In this document: in pieces, positions 54,701 to 62,439 of the stretch | Numbering within the stretch: the first letter of the stretch is position 1 | How the letters are laid out: each line of letters starts with the position of its first letter | Source of the DNA: Closterium sp. Naga37s-1 | Lineage: Eukaryota > Streptophyta > Zygnematophyceae > Desmidiales > Closteriaceae | Length of the DNA stretch: 64,000 nucleotides | NCBI GenBank assembly: GCA_947471745.1 | Contig: CANJKZ010000971.1 | Span: 1,670,001-1,734,000 of the forward strand | Reading direction: 5' to 3' | Translations under genes and position numbers: made by a program | Notes under the pieces: generated by a model | Databases searched by the model: none | The model's input: the letters and a program-made list of their open reading frames with translations, nothing else | Told to the model about the DNA's origin: nothing

Positions 54701-55934
54701 TGCAGCGGCAGCGGGGAGAGGAAGTGCGGGCGCTGCTATGCATGGGGGGAAAGGGGCGGGGAAAAGTGGACGGGGAAAGGGGGGGAGTAAGAAGGGGGAA
54801 GGGGGAGATGGGGAAAGGCCAGCGGGGAGAGGAAGTGCGGGCGCTGCTATGCATGGGGGGAAAGGGGCGGGGAAAAGTGGACGGGGAAAGGGGGGGAGTA
54901 AGAAGGGGGAACGGGGAGATGGGGAAAGGCCAGCGGGGAGAGGAAGTGCGGGCGCTGCTATGCATGGGGGGAAGAAGCGGAGGAAGGGAAAGGGGGAGGG
55001 GAGGGATGGGGAGAGGGAGGGGGAGGGGGGGTGTGGAGGGATGTGGGCGCTGCTAGATGGGGGAGGGGGGAAATGGGGAAGCGAGGAAAGGGGAAGGGGG
55101 GAAGTGGGAGGGCTGGGGCGAGAGGAAGTGTAGGCACTGCTATGCACGGTGAGAGAAGGGGAAGGGGAATGGGCGGCGGGGGGCGGTGGTGGGGGGGGGT
55201 GCGCACGCTGCTATGGACCAGGGGAGAAGTCAATGACCCCCACCCGCCCACCCTCTCACCCCCACCCGCCCACCCTCTCACCCTCACCCGCCCTCCCCCC
55301 CCACTTCTCACCCACTCCAGCATGGCTCGCCGCTTTCCGCTTCCCCCGTTTCCCCCCGCGTCCGCAGTGCCCGCAGTGTCTGCAGCGTCCGCGGAGGGAC
55401 GGGAGGTTCTCCCCGCTAGAGCGTCCGCGGCTGCGCGGCTGTCCGCGTGGTGGCGCAGCACGCGGAGGTGCTCGCGCACGGAGGGACTGGAGGAAGGGGA
55501 GGGGGAGGGGGGGACATGGGTTGAGCACGGGAAAGCACGGGGGAGTGCGGCGGAGTGCGGGGGATACGGGGAAGGACGGGTGAGCACGGGTGAGTGCGGG
55601 GGAGCACGGGGGAGTGCGGGGGAGCACGGGGAAGCACGGGGGAGCGCGGGGAAGCACGGGGGAGCGCGGGGGAGTGCGGGGGAGCACGGCGGCGATACCT
55701 GTTAAAGAACTCGTGCGGCTGCGACGGAATGTTCGTGCACTCCCACGCCGCTGCGCGCAGAGCAGGGAAAAGCAGCAGTGCGCACGCGCACGCCCACGCG
55801 AACACCCACACGGACACACACACGCGGAGCGACACACGCGGCCACAGCGCGCCGAGCGCCGCAACACGCGGTAACGCTCTCCGCTGCCCCAGCGGACCGC
55901 GAGTCTCTGCGGAAGAACGGCACGCCGCCGTCAT
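42782..55934 (-). CDS. GH127 / DUF1680 beta-L-arabinofuranosidase-like protein
   Basis: Thirteen exons (55934-55699, 55486-55312, 54450-54231, 52715-52513, 51308-51111, 50775-50608, 49327-49248, 48149-48074, 47591-47486, 46370-46266, 45506-44883, 44328-44239, 44055-42782) encode 1184 aa in one frame. A signal peptide or anchor (VCVSVWVFAWACACALLLF) suggests secretion. The catalytic domain shows NLEYLLTLDADRLLWSFR, RGHFVGHYLSASALAWAST, GTGYLSAFP-like GSGYLSAFPEEFFDR, VWAPYYTVHKIMAGLLDQYE, NEEFGGMNDLLYRLY, HANTHIPIAIGAQMRYEATG, GGTSAFEFW, QESCTTYNMLK and FWCCYGTG. In bacterial HypBA1 the Glu-x-Cys and Cys-Cys of the last two motifs bind zinc, and the first Cys of the pair is the nucleophile; all are present here. 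The beta-sandwich region follows (LRIPSW, FLRVRREWREGDVISLNI). Long low-complexity insertions make it longer than typical plant members. Intron 8 uses a GC donor. Confidence 0.92.
44520..44740 (-). repeat. Donor-side copies of GH127 exon 11 separated by a 48-bp palindrome
   Basis: At about 44735-44640 is a copy of the exon 11 end (GNSLPCPKPG) and its flank. Part of the same flank is repeated again at 44580-44505. Between the two, at 44582-44629, is a perfect 48-bp palindrome with an ACGT centre and the core TTTTGAGACGTCTCAAAA. Confidence 0.93.
45675..46265 (-). repeat. Donor-side copies of GH127 exon 10, four units
   Basis: Copies at about 46186-46145, 46066-46020, 45945-45890 and 45830-45770 encode YHGWGTPFDSFWCCYGTG with the donor. 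They are separated by CCCTCTCACCCGTGCC-type repeats. The units are about 120 bp apart and grow more decayed outward. Confidence 0.9.
46440..46700 (-). repeat. Two acceptor-side copies of GH127 exon 10
   Basis: Copies starting near 46539 and 46697 encode GVMIYMLPHGPGNSKARGYH or a decayed version (the farther one MIYMLLHRAGNSKARG), upstream of exon 10 at 46370. Confidence 0.88.
46850..47370 (-). repeat. Donor-side copies of GH127 exon 9, at least four
   Basis: Segments around 47365-47310, 47278-47200, 47125-47070 and 46995-46935 repeat FMDYYERAMMNGVMGIQRGT, or parts of it, with the PG donor edge, downstream of exon 9. Confidence 0.85.
47635..48070 (-). repeat. 34-bp minisatellite and edge repeats between GH127 exons 8 and 9
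   Basis: At 47655-47875 a 34-bp unit (TTGCAGGCCTGGTGAGAGCA start) is repeated about 6.5 times. At 48020-48063 GCGTTGACCT is repeated as 10-bp units next to the exon 8 GC donor. Near 47980-48020 is an acceptor-side copy of exon 9. Confidence 0.9.
48405..49150 (-). repeat. Donor-side copies of GH127 exon 7 with a 15-bp repeat and palindromes
   Basis: Copies of the exon 7 end (SFTSGGTSAFEFW type, GTGAGTGC donor) lie near 49145-49055, 48850-48805, 48710-48640 and 48485-48465. A 15-bp unit, CACACCCACCCCAGC, repeats about 8 times at 48505-48630. A 20-bp palindrome with one mismatch is at 48486-48505. Confidence 0.85.
48854..48963. repeat. 34-bp perfect palindrome flanked by a 38-bp direct repeat
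   Basis: The palindrome at 48892-48925 has a TCGA centre and the core TTTTGAGTCGACTCAAAA. The segment from GTATAGACAAGTGG to CCTAGGGCCTAGA occurs once on each side of it, immediately abutting. Confidence 0.95.
49445..49600. repeat. Two palindromes between copies of a flank segment
   Basis: Palindromes TTTGAGTCGACTCAAA (49535-49550) and a 22-bp version (49559-49580) stand side by side, each preceded by ACGAGGTGAC. The segment TTGCCCATAACCATATATTG lies before them and a near-identical copy directly after. Confidence 0.93.
49767..50313. mobile_element. Foldback-like element with about 200-bp inverted repeats
   Basis: Left arm about 49767-49970 and right arm about 50117-50313 pair over nearly their whole length. 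Both contain GGAAGCTTGGTTGGGGCAAG and GATCTTGAATGCAACGTACG or their complements. The 147-bp centre has no ORF of interest. A clear target duplication was not found, so boundaries are approximate. It sits in GH127 intron 6 and may be a MULE-type MITE or a local inverted duplication. Confidence 0.75.
50395..50530 (-). repeat. Donor-side copies of GH127 exon 6
   Basis: At about 50528-50467 is a copy encoding IGAQMRYEATGDRLYR. It is followed by short repeats of the donor context, CGGGTATGAACC-like, near 50455, 50430 and 50400. Confidence 0.85.
50850..51010 (-). repeat. Edge copies between GH127 exons 5 and 6
   Basis: About 51010-50945 repeats the exon 5 end (GGMNDLLYRLYTV) with donor. About 50915-50855 repeats the interior of exon 6 (FLGPLAVGADDLPGL). 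Confidence 0.85.
51395..51845 (-). repeat. Acceptor-side copies of GH127 exon 5 and a 15-bp repeat
   Basis: Copies of the exon start (IMAGLLDQYQLGG) are near 51440 and 51655, with decayed versions near 51757 and 51830. At 51525-51640 a unit GGTGCCGCCCATCTG, the code of the QLGG part, is repeated about 7 times. Confidence 0.88.
51840..52460 (-). repeat. Donor-side copies of GH127 exon 4, five
   Basis: Segments at about 52460-52404, 52363-52250, 52210-52110, 52065-51970 and 51910-51845 repeat the 3' half of exon 4 (YLSAFPEEFFDRVEAIKPVW, APYYTVHK) with donor. Pyrimidine/purine-rich filler lies between them. Confidence 0.93.
52815..53885 (-). repeat. Acceptor-side copies of GH127 exon 4, at least five
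   Basis: Starts near 52932, 53140, 53355, 53535 and 53872 each repeat GHYLSASALAWASTGNTTLK or a decayed version, then diverge. The complete exon starts at 52715. Two palindromes lie in the outer part (53693-53770). Confidence 0.93.
53654..53808. repeat. 58-bp triplication with a palindrome at each joint
   Basis: A segment from CTGACCTGCC to CCATCCATGCG, part of the exon 4 edge copy, occurs three times. The perfect 20-bp palindrome CTTTTGAGGCGCCTCAAAAG sits at both joints (53693-53712 and 53751-53770), giving a 58-bp period. Confidence 0.95.
54040..54165 (-). repeat. Donor-side copy of GH127 exon 3
   Basis: The copy encodes LFRRTAGEEEP, KPYGGWENPTSELRGHFVG and the donor edge, downstream of exon 3. 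Confidence 0.9.
54600..55215 (-). repeat. Acceptor-side copies of GH127 exon 3, about six
   Basis: The longest copy, at about 54735-54605, encodes HAVRLSPATRQFAAQSANLE and YLLTLHVDRLLW. Further out, near 54850, 54960, 55060, 55145 and 55215, only the acceptor and CGCCCGCACTTCCTC-like start remain, embedded in G-rich filler with a period near 110 bp. Confidence 0.9.
55505..55690. repeat. GCACGGGGGAGTGCGGGG repeats in GH127 intron 1
   Basis: Short irregular units of about 9-10 bp fill the intron next to the exon 1 donor. Confidence 0.85.
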
Positions 55935-56573
55935 CTTCGCGAATTCGCGCAGAGCGTAGTTCGAGTCCCGACTCGAGATTCCAACGAGACGCGACTGGGC
56001 AATTCGTGGCCAATGCGGAGGCTCGAGGGGAATGGCAGCCCTGATTAGAAGCAGGTTGCAAGCACGCAGCCCCCTCGTACGACCTTAGTCCAGAGCTTGC
56101 GATCAGTGCCTGCAGGATGAATCTACTCCTCTGCTCCCATTATTATTTTCGCGCCTCCAAAACTTCCTTCTGCTGCAACTGCAAGCTTTCTTTCCAACAA
56201 TTGCATCCGCAAGTGAAATTCCGAAACCGCAAGGCGGTGGTACAGTGTGCGGACGAAATGGTTATCCCTCACTGGACCGCACTCAAACGCAATCCATCTT
56301 TCTTCGCCGAAGGCACACCCAATGTAAACTCTCTAAAAGGTCAGTGTTTCCTGGTTCCTGACCCGCGACGCGACCCAGAGACTCGAGCCACGCACCCACT
56401 CCCAAGTCCACCTGGATAATTCCACGTCAGACTCGCTATCCGGATTTGTAACATTCAAGGTTTGACACGTCACACTCGGATGCCCTGTAGCATTCTCCCG
56501 ATTTTCGCAGACAGTGACTGGATGTGAGGAAGCCGCCTTGAACGAGTTCGTCTAAACTGGAGGCAAAACAGCA
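55935..56573. other. Intergenic between GH127 start and SANT-gene stop
   Basis: It holds the GH127 promoter and the 3' end of the SANT gene. Nothing specific is recognised. Confidence 0.4.
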
Positions 56574-59500
56574 TTATGCTGCTCTGCACTTATTTTGCAT
56601 GAATACATTAGATATATATTTCACGGTACTCCGTTGCTGCTCCTGCTGCTTCTTCCAGCTATAAATTGACTTTTGCCCCAAGACGTTGGCTAAGACGTTG
56701 ATAAGCGTATTGAGAGGATCTGGGTTGCAAGCTGAACGTTTGGTCGAAGCGGGAGAGGCGGCATTTTGGTGCTTATTCCTGGAAAGGACGGCAAGCTGCA
56801 AATAGGAACAGAACAGGAAGGGGTATCGGGTCAGGTTGGAAGATCGACAAGACTTATGACGCATGACTCCATTTTTACGAAAGCTAGAGGCAAACAGTCA
56901 AAACAACATTAACTGAACATTTGTGTCCAATTCCGCATGCTCACCTGTCGACGGACAATACAAGGTTGCGCTTCAGTTGCTGCAACATGTGGCTGGAGTC
57001 TTGTAACTGCACATGCAAGCAACAACACACAAGCGTGGATCATTCTTGTTCAGATGCTGCTGTTGTGTGCCACAGCATGTTATTGCATTGTACGGCATTG
57101 CATGGAATATGACATAGCATGGTATACATACACCATAGTATGGTACCTGGCCGAACTTAGTCTATGGCAAAGAATGGTATACAGGCAGAGAATGGCAGGG
57201 CCAAAAGACAGGGAAAAAGAAGATAGGAAACACTTAACAGGTCAAACAAATTACACACCTTTTGCAATCGGAGCGCCTCCTTGATCTTCTCAATGAGCAC
57301 TGTGCTGTGCGCCAGCCGCGCCTCCTGCTCCACCGGCACACTCCACGGTACCGCAGATGACAATAAAGGGGATGACGGCGACCGCGTGGCTACCGGTGGT
57401 GACGCCATGGCTGTGAGCACTGATGTTGGTGACACGGACGATCCAGGTGATTCAAATGACCCTCGTGCTGCCAGCGATGTTTTCGATTCAAACAGGAATG
57501 GGGCTTTAACCCCTTTATTGTGAAGCGATCCACGTGCTTTTGATTTCTGCTTTGTTTTATGTGCCTGCACCCCCTGCTGCACCCCCTGCTGCTGCACCCC
57601 CTCCTGCTGTGGTTCCAGTTGCGGAATCATGAATATGATATCCGCGGCATTGGCATCATCAGCAGCACCAGCAGCAGCAGCAGCATCCTTGTCGCAACCA
57701 GCACCAACACTCACGCCACCACTCTTGTTGTCTGTTCCAAGGGCCGTGCCCTCTAAAGAAGCCAAATCCGCTGCAGCAGCAGCAGCACCATCAGCAGTGG
57801 CAGCAGCAGTGGCAGCAGCAGCATTAGGAGCAGCAGGAGCCATGGCTGCTGGAGCAGGAGCAGCAGGTGTATTAGTGGCTAGCAAACAGTCAAAAGTCAA
57901 TGACAGCGCGTCACAGAACTCGCTGGCTGGAGCACCGCTCACGCTTGCGCCCCCATCCCCATCCCCATCCCCATCCCCCCTCATGCCCCCATCCCCCCAC
58001 GTGCGCCCATTCCCCCACGCGCCCCCTTCCCCTTCGATCCCGGCGGAAACGTTCTCTGCTTTCACTGGCGGCGACTCGCCCAGGCCCTGCGCCAGCAGCC
58101 TGTCCTCCTCATTGACTGCCTCGTTATGCGCTGCGTCCGCTGCTGCTGCTCCGCGCGTGTCTGTGCTGCGCGATGCCTTCTTCCGCGGGGAAGCGGCCTG
58201 CGGGCTTCCGAGTTTCCGCTTGTGCAGCTCTGGAGCCTGCGGAGGGGGGAGCGGAGGGGGCAGGCGGAGGGGGAAGAGCGGAAGGGGGGAGAGGTGAGGG
58301 GGAGAGTAAAGGGCGTCCGAGCTTCCGCTTGTGCAGCTCTGGAGCCTGGGGAGGGGGCGCTCGGAGGGGGCGGTCGGAGATGTGCGAGACGAGAGTCGGG
58401 AAACGAGCATTTCGCGCGAGCGGGAAGGGAAACGAGGGAGGAGGATTTGCTCATGCAACCCGTCTTTTGAAAATGACTACGACAGAACTACAAGCACAAT
58501 GTCACGGGAGTTTAATCTCCATCCGTCAGTTTCTAAGCCAACAGATTTGTCGACTCGATAGAACCGTGAGAACGCGTCGCCAATAACGACAAATCCGATG
58601 CCGGCGGCTGTGCCTTTTCCGAAGGGTTTTGTGTAGTTTTCGCCGCACAAATAGCCTCTGCGACGCGTTTTAGCGGTTTCAAAGGCGTTTGTGTCTTGAC
58701 CGAATGGAGTTTGTAGTAACGTTTTGGTGTTTCGTACGAGTCAAACGTAATTGCGGATCTTGGGGTTATACCTTGTCGCGCCATCTGCAGCGAATCGCCA
58801 CGTCTCTAGCCGTCTTGCTCGGCAGACACGCGGCCACTAGCAGGTACCTCTGTAACGGAGACAACTTGCTACCCGCATGCCTGGTTGGGTCGGAGAGTGG
58901 ATCGAAAGGAAGGCAGAGAGGAAAGGCGGCGAGAGGGTGAGAGAATTACAACGGCCACGGGGGAATGGGGCTCTTGAGGAGGGCTCAGCGAGTTACATGA
59001 AAAGGTTGAACGGGGGAAACGGCCTGCGTGAGATGCTGGAAAGGATATGCAGTGTTAGAATATCAAATGTCTCCTTTTTGCATGCCTGGTTGGGTCGGTG
59101 AGTGGATTGAAAGGAAGGCAGAGAGGGAACGGGGCGAGAGGGTGAGTAAATCATACTGGCCACTGGCTAAGGGGGAATGGGGAACTTGAGGGAGGGGCTG
59201 AGCAGATTACGGGGAAAGGGGGAATGTGGAAGCGCGCTGAGTGAGAGGCTGGAAAGGATGCAAAACGGAGCGTTGGGATATCATACGTCTCCTTTTCGCG
59301 ACAAAGAAGGAGGAGGAGTCTGGTGGGCAGAAAAGTGCCACTTTGACAAATTTTGCGAACCTCGCCAATGCTCGCTCTAGCTCGCGATCTTCCTCCGGGG
59401 ACCACGACTGCGAAAGCAGCGGCAGATGCAGCAACTCCGCATGCGGCGCTGAACTCGCGCGGATACTCTGCGAGCACGTCTCCGCCATGGCCATTGTCCC

Positions 59501-59836
59501 CGCCGCTGCCGCGGACGCCGTCGCGAGATCTCCTCCCGCTGCGGCAGCGCGGAAACCGTTTTCCGCGCATACGCCGGATTGCATGGCGGCTCCGCGTGCG
59601 CTTTCTTGCGCGGTCCCTCTCACGGCGTCGGTCGTCCGCAGCGTCCTTGCTCCCCTCGTTTCAGGCGACAATGTCGAGCGGTTCGGCTTGTGCTCTACCG
59701 ACAGTGGGCTGGGTTGGGGAGAGGGAGTCGGGACGAAGTGAAACGGGGAGCGATTCGCGGATCGATCGGGAACTTCACGCGGCGTGAAGGGCGCGGAGAA
59801 GCCGTCGACAAGGCACGGACCGCCGCTGGACGGCAT
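56574..59836 (-). CDS. SANT/MYB-like protein of DUF3755 type
   Basis: Four exons (59836-59342, 58849-58772, 58236-57259, 56795-56574), all in phase 0, encode 590 aa. The SANT-like motif is split over exons 1 and 2: SWSPEEDRELERALARF, then RYLLVAACLPSKTARDVAIR and CRWRDK. The RDVA-RCRW signature is that of plant MYB-like proteins annotated with DUF3755. A basic stretch, LHKRKLGSPQAASPRKKASR, is a likely nuclear localisation signal. The middle is Ala/Gly-rich and disordered. Near the C terminus EARLAHSTVLIEKIKEALRL, and later DPLNTLINVLANVLGQ, could form the helical DUF3755 part, but I recognise that only loosely. The start is uncertain: ATG 59836 is the first in frame, and MQSGVCAENGF at 59584 may be used. 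The role is probably nuclear; no target is known to me. Confidence 0.72.
58300..58362 (-). repeat. Acceptor-side copy of SANT-gene exon 3
   Basis: The sequence encoding APELHKRKLG is repeated once upstream with its CAG acceptor (start near 58350). Pyrimidine-rich DNA lies between the two. Confidence 0.88.
58870..59225. repeat. Tandem repeat of about 100-200 bp in SANT-gene intron 1
   Basis: The segment GCATGCCTGGTTGGGTCGG, with GAGTGGATTGAAAGGAAGGC, occurs near 58876 and 59085, with a further partial copy of the following GGCGAGAGGGTGAG part near 59150. No exon sequence is recognisable in it. Confidence 0.75.
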
Positions 59837-61325
59837 CCCGACTCACGACAATATCGAAACGAAGTATAGAATAATCGACAACCGTATTCCGCACCTGAGT
59901 CCGCTAGACTTTCACATATTTAATTCATTAAGGCACACCACTAGCGGAAGTCGAGCACACCGCCGATGACACCAGCAGGTGTAGGTGGGACAGCAAGGTA
60001 AATAAACAATTCACAAAGCAAATGAGGATGGTTCGGAAAGATGCAAGAGCAGCCTTGGGAAGAGCTCTCAGGCCACTGAATGACACTGCGAGATTGAAGA
60101 GGAGGGGAACGATCAATCTGTCTGCTCCTCCGTGCGATTTTGACCAGCAGCAGCCACAACCGATACGTGTGGAAGTAGCTATCGATCACCTTGGTTCTGC
60201 CTTGCCTTGAGATTTGTCCAGCTTTGTTTGAATTGCCTCGAAATTTGCGCCGTTCTGCCCCGCCTTGGGGATTGCACGGTTGCTGGGGTGGGGAGGACGA
60301 AGGGGGAGATATTGCGGGGAGCACTCGAAGGGAGGAGAAAAGGTGGGCGGATGGTGCGTGCGGTGCGGAGAAACCTGGGCGAAAAAACTGAATGGCTGCT
60401 CCGCGCGCGCGAGCATAAGAAGGGGGGGAAAGTGTGGGATGGGGAACGAGTGAGGCCCTCCTTCCTTGGTGAAGAGAAGGAGGGGATGAGGGGAGGCGAA
60501 GAAGGGTGCGGCAGAAAAAATGTCCGCAGCGCCAGGGGAGATTTCAGCACGAGTTTGCAAGCAGTTAGCAACGGACGGTCCGATGTCGACGAAATCCAAA
60601 ACAGACTGCTTCGATTGGAATTCTGCTTCCAGCAAAGGAGGAGGGTTTTCTGAAGGTCATGACTGTCGGGGCGGGGAACCAGAAGGGATTCTGAGCGTGA
60701 ACAGGTTTGTCGGATCGAATCATCCACGTGCAATCCGCGTTCTTGTACACCTTGTTTCTCGAATTCTGCCCCGACCATCAGATGCTAGTCTAGCAACCAT
60801 CCCACCGCATTTAAAGCCGCGGTGCAGATATCGGGGCTCCAGTTCAAAGTATTATAGTTTGAAAGCCGCGTAACCCAGTATACACAGGAAAGTGATGAGG
60901 CAGAGGTTTCTGCCTGCGGGGGACGGGTGTGCGGAAAAGTGCTTCGCAGTATGATGTGTGGGGGGAAAGCGGGGGAGGGCTCTGGGAAAACCTCCGCACA
61001 ACGACATAGGGAAGAGCGCAGCTGGCAAACTTGAAAAATCAAACTTGAACTCAAAACAACTCGAACTCTGCAAACTCCCACGCTTGAACTAGCGTCTGAC
61101 TAACTTGAAGTAAGTTCTCCCAGCTACGCAGAGCCCGCAGGCGACGATTTCTCGCGCTCCATAGTTTCAGAATGGGCGCACGAATATCTGCGCATTTTTG
61201 TACCTCGTAGTCGCCTTTCGGGTATACGCGGATCGCAATGTCCTCGGATTCCTCCGCCTACGTCCTTATTCCTCTCCCGTTCCTCCATTCCTCATGTATC
61301 TGCGGTTTAGGGCTGGAAGAGCGGT
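59837..61325. other. No gene recognised
   Basis: Composition is ordinary to GC-rich. Short open frames exist on both strands (for example near 60520-60660 and 60785-61080), but none has recognisable motifs or convincing splice context. Confidence 0.4.
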
Positions 61326-61585
61326 AGCGACAGGCAGGAATGGGTGCGTCGGTGGCGAGCAGCGGAGCGACGATACGATTTTCGCGAAACGACGACCGCG
61401 AGCAGCGGGGCGACGATGGCGACATGCCGGGCGACGAACCGAGCAGCTGTGCGACTGTAGCGAGCACCATTGCGACGGAACAGAGCATCGGGACGACGGT
61501 AGCACGCATCGAGACGATGGAATCGAGCAGCGGGACGACGGTAGCGAGCAGCAAGGCGACGGTATCTAGCAGCACTATTCCCAAC
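61326..61585. repeat. Degenerate 15-bp repeat
   Basis: Units of the type GCGAGCAGCGGGACGAC (about 15 bp) run about 15 times with many substitutions. Confidence 0.8.
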
Positions 61586-61734
61586 ACCCCTCTCATAAAC
61601 CACGGTGCTGTGCACCCTTTCGCCCTGCTCCCCTCCCCCCTTCCCCCTCAAACTCCCTCAGAGAAAGAGAGAGGCAGGGAGAATGAAATGGGAGCAGCGG
61701 CAAGGTGCTGGCCGAGAGGCTACGAAACAAGGCG

Positions 61735-62215
61735 AGATGCATCCGCGGGGGGAGGCGCGATGCAACGACAGGGGGAGGCATGATGCGAAGACAGGGGGAG
61801 GCGAGATGCGAAGACAGGGGGAGGCGAGATGCAAGGACAGTGGGAGGCGCGATGCGAAGACAGGGGGACTCGAGACGCAAAGACAGGGGGCGGCGCGATG
61901 CGAAGACAGGGGGAGGCGAGATGCAAAGACAGAGGGAGGCGAGATGCGAAGACAGGGGGAGGCGAGATGCCAAGACAGGGGGCGGCGAGATGCAAAGACA
62001 GAGGGAGGCGAGATGCGAAGACATGGGGAGGCGAGATGCGAAGACAGGGGGAGGCGAGATGCCAAGACAGGGGGCGGCGAGATGCAAAGACAGGAGGAGG
62101 CGAGATGCAAAGACAGGGGGCGGCGCTTCAGGGAAGACAGGGGGAGGCGAGATGCAGAGACAGGGGGAGGCGAAATGCGAAGACATGGGGAGGCTAGATG
62201 CGAAGACAGGGTGTT
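61735..62215. repeat. 24-bp minisatellite, about 20 copies
   Basis: Units of GCGAAGACAGGGGGAGGCGA type, with GCGATGC/GAGATGC variants, repeat with moderate divergence. Open frames through it on both strands are a by-product of the multiple-of-three period. Confidence 0.93.
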
Positions 62216-62439
62216 GAGGGATGTGGAGACATGCGAACACGTGAAGGCATCATCTCCCTTTCCCCCCCCCCCCCCTCCCCGCCATCACCTCCGTTCCCCC
62301 ACGCCATCACATCCCTTCCTCCCCTAACAAGCTCTCCCTTCCCCCCCTGCCATTCCCTCCCTTTCCCGCACGCTCATTCCGCGCACCATTTTATACCTTC
62401 GACAGCGACTTCGTACTCCACCTCACCGTGACGCCCTTA

